Assembly: GCA_024734495.1 (NCBI GenBank)
Contig: JALMQS010000901.1
Coordinates: forward strand, 124,001-188,000
Length of the DNA stretch: 64,000 nucleotides
Direction: 5' to 3'
From: Forficula auricularia
Lineage: Eukaryota > Arthropoda > Insecta > Dermaptera > Forficulidae
Both the position numbers and the translations under genes were made by a program. Each line of letters opens with the position of its first letter. Within the stretch, counting starts at the first letter, position 1. This document shows positions 57,961 through 64,000 of this stretch, one piece after another. The notes beneath the pieces were generated by a model that saw only the letters and a list, made by a program, of their open reading frames with translations, searched no databases and had not been told where the DNA came from.

Positions 57961-60850
57961 CGCGGCAACCCGACTCCCCTATGATAAAGTTATTATTGAA
58001 AAATGTGGGTTATGAGTTGAAAGCACTGAGTTCAATTTGTTTTGATTTGAAACACCAAACGTAGCTTCACTCAAAGTAACTTTGATGTCAGCTTATAATT
58101 GAATTTGTAGCGATTTCAAACTATCAAAATCATAGGAGAACATTTTGTGCGTTCAATAAATTGAACTGCCGTTTGAATCCATTGCCAATACCGTTGAAAA
58201 AATTGTTATGATAGTTATATATTCTTATATATAATCCTCTTAAGGCTTCCGTCGTTATGTTCACATCGGAAGAGCCAGAACAATAGCGTTAATGCACTAA
58301 AGCCACTTTGGACTATTATATCCTTCCCTAGCCTGAAGACATTTTGATAAGTTCTCCGAAATCCCGTGATGCAGCTGGTAATTCAATAAAATAACAATTC
58401 ATTTGAATTACTTTAATAAATAGGGAATAAGCTAATTTATATATTTTTCAAAGAAGTTTATAAAATAACTGACTGCTATTTGAAATAAATGTTTTATAAA
58501 AATATTATTTCGAAAATTCCACAATGTGCTTCCGATTAATATTTTATGAAAGCTTATTTCTTATACTTGTTCATGCTTATACATTCAGAAAAAAAATGTA
58601 TAGGTAGGTATATATAATAAATGTTGTTCTCAAAATCCTTTTATATGCAATAGCCCAGGTTCCGAACACTTAATATAAAAGTAATAAAAAGTAACGAGCC
58701 GGTGTCCCTAATGGACCCTGCCTGGATTTTATGCAAAAATCCATTTGGTTAAAACAAAAACGCTATATAACGAATGCATCTATATAGCCTATAGAATTCA
58801 TAAAATAGCTTCCGCTTTTTGATCATATGATGTGATAACGCCATCCATTTGGATTAATTTTGGAAAAGATTGATTGTAATTTTCTTTCAGAGGTAAATGT
58901 TTAGTTAAAATTTTATGTTTTTGTTATCTTTTCATAGAGTAAAAGGAATATTTCATTTTCTGCTAAATATAAAATGTAATTTTTTAAAATTAAAAAAAAA
59001 ATTAAATAGATGCCTATATCCTTTTATAATTCTATTGCGATGCTCTGAGTCAGTGAGCTAGCCGATCCCTTCTTATCAATTAAGGTTTCCTGGCTGAGGA
59101 ATTTTTTTGTCAGTAATCTTCTATTTTATTTCTAATGGTACTCAAGGTTGTAAGAATAATTTTACACTTTTTCATCTAATTAAGGTGTAGAAAATGAAAG
59201 TCTATTTGCTAAAAACGCATTCTATACTAAATAAATACGTAAGTGAAAGATAAATAAAATTTTGTTCAGAAATTAGTATCTAGGTACCTATTCAAACTTT
59301 TATATAAAACGAAAATTCCTCAATAGATGGCACCTTTTTAAGAGCCCTGCATAGTGTTATTCAAAGATATCTTAGAAAATTCCAGGCGTTGTTTTAGAAT
59401 TTCCTTTTGAACTTAATTGATTCAAGCATAAATTAAAAAAAAAAACATTTTCAGGATTCGGTATCATTTTATCCTGACAACATCCATTAAAATATCAATA
59501 AAATCATTCAAATAAAGAAATTTTCTGCATTTTGAACCGGGGCTAAACAACACAAAACTTTTTAGTTCTAGAACGAACTTTCTAATGCTTTTCGTTCATG
59601 ATTTTTTCGTGTGTAAAATAAACCTGAAACACAGACGAACTCTCAAACAAAGGAGAAAAAGTATTACTTTCAGACATTTTTACTCACGATGAGCAAAAAA
59701 TAATAAATAAAATAAAATAAAATAAATTGAGTGAATTAATTTCTATAACCGTCCAGCAGGTGGAGATAATTAATTGCCTTGATATCTTTGAAACATTAGG
59801 AGGTTAACTCTGATTTCTGGCTCAATGGTAATTTAATTGAAAATTTTCATTTAACTAATAGTTTTACAGTGTAAAGTGTAAGTATACCTACTTAGTCTTC
59901 ACGAAAAACATTTCACACCATCAGTTAAGGCTTTACATTATGAATAACATTATAAATCATCAAATAAATAACAATAAAATAATACCAAAGGAAGTAGCAA
60001 TTGAGGGATCGCTTAACTAGAAAACTTTATGTTGGAAATTCAAAAAGTCATGGTTCGACAGAAAACAATTGAACATAACAAATACACTAATTAAATAATT
60101 ATAATCATATATTATTCAACATAATAGACGATAAATTCATTTGAAGAGAAAGTAGAGCAGATTGTATTAAGCTGGAATACGAATCTTTTATCTGCTCTTT
60201 AAGAGAAAAAGTCGAATTAAATGTTAACAAATTCATTAATTAAATCATTCCAAAATTATTACCTATTGTCATGTATTATTCAACATGGTTTAAATAAACG
60301 ATAAACCTATTACAGACTTCGATTGTAATCTAATTATAGTAACCTAAAAAGAAATAAACTAAAATAAATAAATAAACACTATAGAAGAAAGGAAACCAGT
60401 CAAGAATAATAAATTTCGGGTAGAAATAAATAAATAAATAAATTTAGTTATACAGGATAAAAAAAACTTTCTAGACGCCATAATCCGCGAGCAACAGGTG
60501 GATGTTTTCCGTTTAATTGTATCTATAAAAGTAGTTTTACAAATCCGATTTATGACGAGTGTGAAAAAGAGAAGGATATGCCAACTGTCAGTTTGAATCA
60601 AACCCCTATCCCATGCTCACTCACTTTTCTGCCCTCTTTGATCCCACTTCAATTATCGTTCCTTCATCTTTCTATGAATAGCAAATTTGAAACAGAGAAA
60701 TCTAACTAATTTGCTTTTGCACTAATTACACTATTTTCTTTAAATTTCCTTTTAAAATAAAAGTTATTTAGTACAATATTCCTAGTGAACTTTGGCTTAT
60801 TTTAGTCAAACTTCACTAGATTGCCTAATAAATTAAAAAAAAAATTAAAT
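57961..60850. other. AT-rich non-coding DNA
   Basis: At about 59460-59650 there is a LINE-3'-end-like stretch related to 700-900. AAATAAAATAAAATAAAAT near 59705 and ATAAATAAATAAATAAAT near 60425 are microsatellites. No gene is visible. Confidence 0.4.
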
Positions 60851-60853
60851 TTA

Positions 60854-61466
60854 GGCCCTCTTCACACTAGGCAATTTTAAGGCGATGCAACGAAAACCCA
60901 AGTACCATAATTTGAGTTGAAGGAGACAATAAAAGAGTCTGTCTTCTGCAGGAATTATAAATTTTATTTATTTATAACGAAACTATAGTCTAGTTATAAC
61001 GAAACTATAGTCTCGTTATAAATAAATAAAATTTATAATTCCAGCAGAAGACACACTCTTTTATTGACTCCTTCAATATATTAAAATTCTGCTACTCTCG
61101 GCAAAAACTTTCAATTTAGTAATTTGAGTTGCTTGAGCCTAGGATACTCATAAGCGATTTAGTACCACACTGAGAATACTGTAAAGCGATTCAGTCTGCC
61201 TCTAGCTTTGGTGAACCCTCTTCTAAAACTGTTTTGGCTCTATCCATTAAGGCCATGTTTCCCTCAAGGGCAGAAGACGCACAAGAGACTCAACCTTTCT
61301 GGCAAGTTGCATGAGACTGGTAGAATACGCGCAGGATACGCGTCACTTGGGAATCGCTCTATTTAAGTCTTCCCACTAGTCAACATTGGAAGTGAATTCT
61401 AAGATACTCTCAGGATACTCGAGTTTCCGTTGCGTCGCTTGGAAATTGCCTAGTGTGAAGAGGGCC
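60854..61466. mobile_element. PIF/Harbinger-type non-autonomous element, 613 bp
   Basis: The ends GGCCCTCTTCACACTAGGCA and its inverse TGCCTAGTGTGAAGAGGGCC continue with GCGATGCAACGAAAAC / GCGACGCAACGGAAAC. TTA lies on both sides (60851-60853 and 61467-61469). A GGCC(C/T)TGTTCACAC-like end with a 3-bp TTA duplication fits PIF/Harbinger. There is no transposase. Confidence 0.75.
60918..61074. repeat. Palindrome nested in the Harbinger-type element
   Basis: AAGGAGACAATAAAAGAGT and TTATAAATTTTATTTATTTA are mirrored on the right with few changes. The centre is two tandem ATAACGAAACTATAGTCT units. AATTCTGCTACTCTCGGCAA follows at about 61083, as it does at 27988. Confidence 0.75.
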
Positions 61467-61552
61467 TTAGAAATTCAGTACTCAGAAACTAAATAATATT
61501 TTAACATTGAAAATGTTTTTTTTTATATACCTATACATACCGTATGCAGTTA

Positions 61553-62182
61553 TTCCTCAACTTACAACCGAGATAAGTTCTTAGACATCGGTTGTAAACA
61601 TGGTTTCATAAAAAACAAAGAATAAAAACAAGTAGATATAAAATTCAATTTCATAATTTAATCTTTATTCAAAATTATTATATCTAATTATAAATGTTGC
61701 AGGGATTTCCTAAAATATGGGTTACCTTTCAGGGAAATCCCCGCAACTGTTTGTTTCTTGTATGTTATATGTATGTGCAGTAAGTGCCTTAGGGTGCTCC
61801 TTATTTTGGAAATCTTCAAATTTTTACGCTAACAGAGGCTCATATGGTTCGAAATAAATAAATAAAAAAATATCCCCCAAGTTTCAAGTCTCTATCTCAA
61901 TTTTAATTTGTGCCACACAGCGATTCAAGTTTCCCATCTAAATAACATGGGGTTTTTGGCATTGGAATATCAATTTTTTATTCCAACCAAACCAATGGTT
62001 CAAAAAAATTGAAATTCTGTAGACATTATCCTTATAATATTAGCTATCCTTAAGAATTTTTACAGATTTTTGGCTATTATAATTTTGAATTTACAGCTAG
62101 ATAAAATACTGTTATCTCTTAGGGAAGTATGAAAGAAACAAACACAGGGTCTTAAGTGCAAACTGTCGTAAGTCGAGGACTA
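61553..62182. mobile_element. MITE with CCTCGACTTACGAC-type ends
   Basis: The left end CCTCAACTTACAACC and the inverse of the right end, CCTCGACTTACGAC, are terminal inverted repeats. One arm of the 28-kb foldback is nested inside at 61790-62138. Exact boundaries and the target duplication are uncertain. Confidence 0.55.
61790..62138 (+). repeat. Solo arm of the 28170-28814 foldback
   Basis: It starts TAGGGTGCTCC and follows the left arm of 28170-28814 phrase by phrase (CAGAGGCTCATATGGTTCGA, AAGTTTCAAGTCTCTATCTC, ATCTAAATAACATGG). It ends near the fold point at GATAAAATACTG. The second arm is absent. Confidence 0.75.
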
Positions 62183-63099
62183 CCGGTAATTAAAAAATAT
62201 CTGTAGCTACACTGTTTAAGCTTATGTAATAATTATCCTTCTTGCAATTCATGGCTTACGTACCATAACCTCTGGAGCATTCCACCGACTGGACTCGCCT
62301 AGATCATACACAGCTTACATTCTTCGCCCCCCAATATGTTGCCTAAATACAGGCGCACCAACGTCATAAATCAAATTCAAATTCAAACTACATTTTTGAG
62401 GATTTTAATTAGTACAGATTTATATTTATATTTTATAATTCAATATTATTCTTATACGTGTAAAAAAAATTGAATTATAACCATAGTTAAAAAGCTCTAA
62501 ATGAAAAAATAATTCAAATTAATGTCCTATTTTGGACAAGAGCTACAATATTCAATTATTTTTTCAATCGTGATTATAAAAGATAAAAAATTGCCTATTG
62601 GCTGGAAATGAAATAAAAAATTATTACTCTTTGCGCTGACAAATGGGTGAATTTCTCCAGAAGGCCGGAATATTGAATTTACTCAAAAATACTAAATATT
62701 TTTCGTATTTATATTATCTATTGTTTATACTGCAGACATTAATACTAATTCATATTATTAACACCTCCACCCCGAAGATATTTTGTCAATATCACCACAA
62801 GGTCCAGATGCATCCAAGCCAGTCCGGGCTGCAGCTGGTATCTTTTATTATAGCTTTGAAAGTTTGTAACTTTCAGATTTATTTTCATTCTTAAACTGTG
62901 TGTAAAAATTCAATTCTAAATATTTAGTCCTCTGCATCTAAGTTCCCTATCTATTATTAATAAAAAAAAATATATATATTATAATTACATTATAATTACA
63001 TTATAATTCTGCTGAGAATGAAATACAAGATATTATTGTTACTGCCACTGAAAGAGGAGACAGAGGGGAATGCCGCATTAGATTTCCTTCACTGACTTT
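62183..63099. other. Non-coding DNA
   Basis: An 83-codon frame at 62643-62894 lacks recognisable domains. The tandem ATTATAATTACATTATAATT at 62980-63005 is a short simple repeat. Confidence 0.35.
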
Positions 63100-63155
63100 T
63101 CAAAATCCTGAAGAAGGAGGTAATAGCCTCCAAAACGTCGGTTTTATGAATAAAA
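63100..63155 (+). repeat. Solo repeat end with CTGAAGAAGGAGG hairpin
   Basis: TCCTGAAGAAGGAGG, the loop TAATAG and CCTCCAAAACGTCGGTTTTA match the hairpin in the 48341-48830 arms. One base differs in the GAAAC part (AAAAC). Confidence 0.6.
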
Positions 63156-63814
63156 AGATAGTGTAAATTATCTTCTTCTTTTTTTGGACTGCCTCATCAA
63201 TATCCACTTAATATATATATAGCCCTCTAAATTCTATTCGTTCCGGTGGGAATCGAGATGAGTCCTGGGTATACTAATCAAATATTTTAACAATTAATGA
63301 ACAATTGCTCTCCCACTCTTACTATAATATAAATATTTTTTTAAAACAGAGATCCTCTTTACCGATTCATTTATCAACTTCCCTTCTATTGAATTATATA
63401 CTTTTTATATAATTTTACATTATTTCAGTAAATAGATTTAATTTGTGTCATTGAACATTGGTTTCAATTATTTTATTTTCTTTGTTTTTTGCTCTAATGA
63501 ATCTTCAAACAAAAAGCATTTGTCCGTTTTTTTTATTTAAAAACCTTTAATTAAAACAAATGAAGTGTCATTCAATTCAATTCGATGGCAATGAGTGGGA
63601 TTGGAAAAACAACTAAATAATATATTATATATATTTACAATTCTCTCGTCAAATAAATAATAATAAATAAAAATCAACAAAATTAATAATGAAAATAATG
63701 TTTAATTTTTACTACTATTGAAAATAATAATTTTATTGATTTTTTTTAATCGCCTTCTAAGCTATAGTCCATTATGGCTATTTAGTGTTCGTGTGTGTGT
63801 AAATTAGTGTAGAG
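63156..63814. other. AT-rich non-coding DNA
   Basis: At about 63250, TTCCGGTGGGAATCGAGATG is B-box-like in reverse, perhaps a SINE remnant. Nothing else is supported. Confidence 0.35.
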
Positions 63815-63908
63815 ATCTGATTAAAGTCGGATTGCAGCGACTCGGGCTTGAACCCAGCCTATCTTGATTAGAAGGCATTTATGTTATCCACATAACCAAC
63901 CCGACCCC
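63815..63908 (-). repeat. tRNA-derived SINE
   Basis: On the minus strand GGTCGGGTTGGTTATGTGG (A-box region) is followed by CCTTCTAATCAAGATAGG and a B-box GGGTTCAAGCCCGAGTCG, then CAATCCGACTTTAATCAG. It has no matching acceptor ends, so it is SINE-like. A shorter relative lies at 7275-7350. Confidence 0.6.
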
Positions 63909-64000
63909 ATTTTATTGATTTACTAAATTTCAAAGAATGCAATTTTAAACATTAACTAATTATCTAAATATTTCCTGGAGGTTATCCGGCCCTAAAAAAC

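Overview
This is AT-rich nuclear DNA from an animal, most likely an insect or other arthropod. It is not bacterial: there are no operons, long ORFs or ribosome binding sites. The evidence is one GC-rich, proline-rich first exon ending at a splice donor, metazoan-type non-LTR retrotransposon remains, hAT, Tc1/mariner-pogo and PIF/Harbinger-type short elements, tRNA-like SINEs, and a large load of long inverted repeats. The order or species cannot be fixed from the sequence.

The only host protein-coding sequence I can support is one 5' exon on the plus strand at 3017-3422. It has a GC-rich leader and promoter region (about 2780-3016) that includes a perfect DR1 nuclear-receptor site. The encoded N-terminus is rich in Pro, Gln and Ser and carries three LPPK (SH3-ligand-like) motifs. 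No downstream exon is visible, so the remaining ~60 kb is probably a very long first intron or intergenic DNA. A second GC-rich island at about 35.06-35.22 kb could be another exon or promoter.

Repeats by region. 0-8 kb: a foldback (369-983), a satellite-like block, three related tRNA-like repeats (5.0-6.1 kb) and a hAT MITE. 11.6-14.8 kb: satellite-like DNA and a mariner-type MITE with interleaved hairpins. 17-27 kb: a hAT MITE, a ~205-bp degenerate tandem repeat, a tRNA-bearing palindrome and a pogo-type MITE. 27.4-32.7 kb: a frameshifted LINE 3' end between inverted arms, a hAT-type foldback with an 8-bp duplication, a 5'-truncated I-like LINE with a perfect 10-bp duplication, a reverse-oriented satellite-like block and another foldback. 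35.5-43 kb: five further palindromes, one of them tRNA-bearing. 46.2-47.8 kb: a hAT element that keeps a transposase C-terminus and contains two nested MITEs. 48.3-56.5 kb: very long palindromes, several carrying a hairpin followed by CGAAACGTC. 60.8-62.2 kb: a Harbinger-type element and a MITE carrying one arm of the 28-kb foldback.

The most unusual pattern is the density of near-perfect long inverted repeats. In many of them each arm ends in the same hairpin-plus-CGAAACG signature, which partly resembles a hammerhead ribozyme core and may derive from Penelope-like or related retroelement ends. Element classes were assigned by eye from termini and target duplications and have not been checked against any repeat library.
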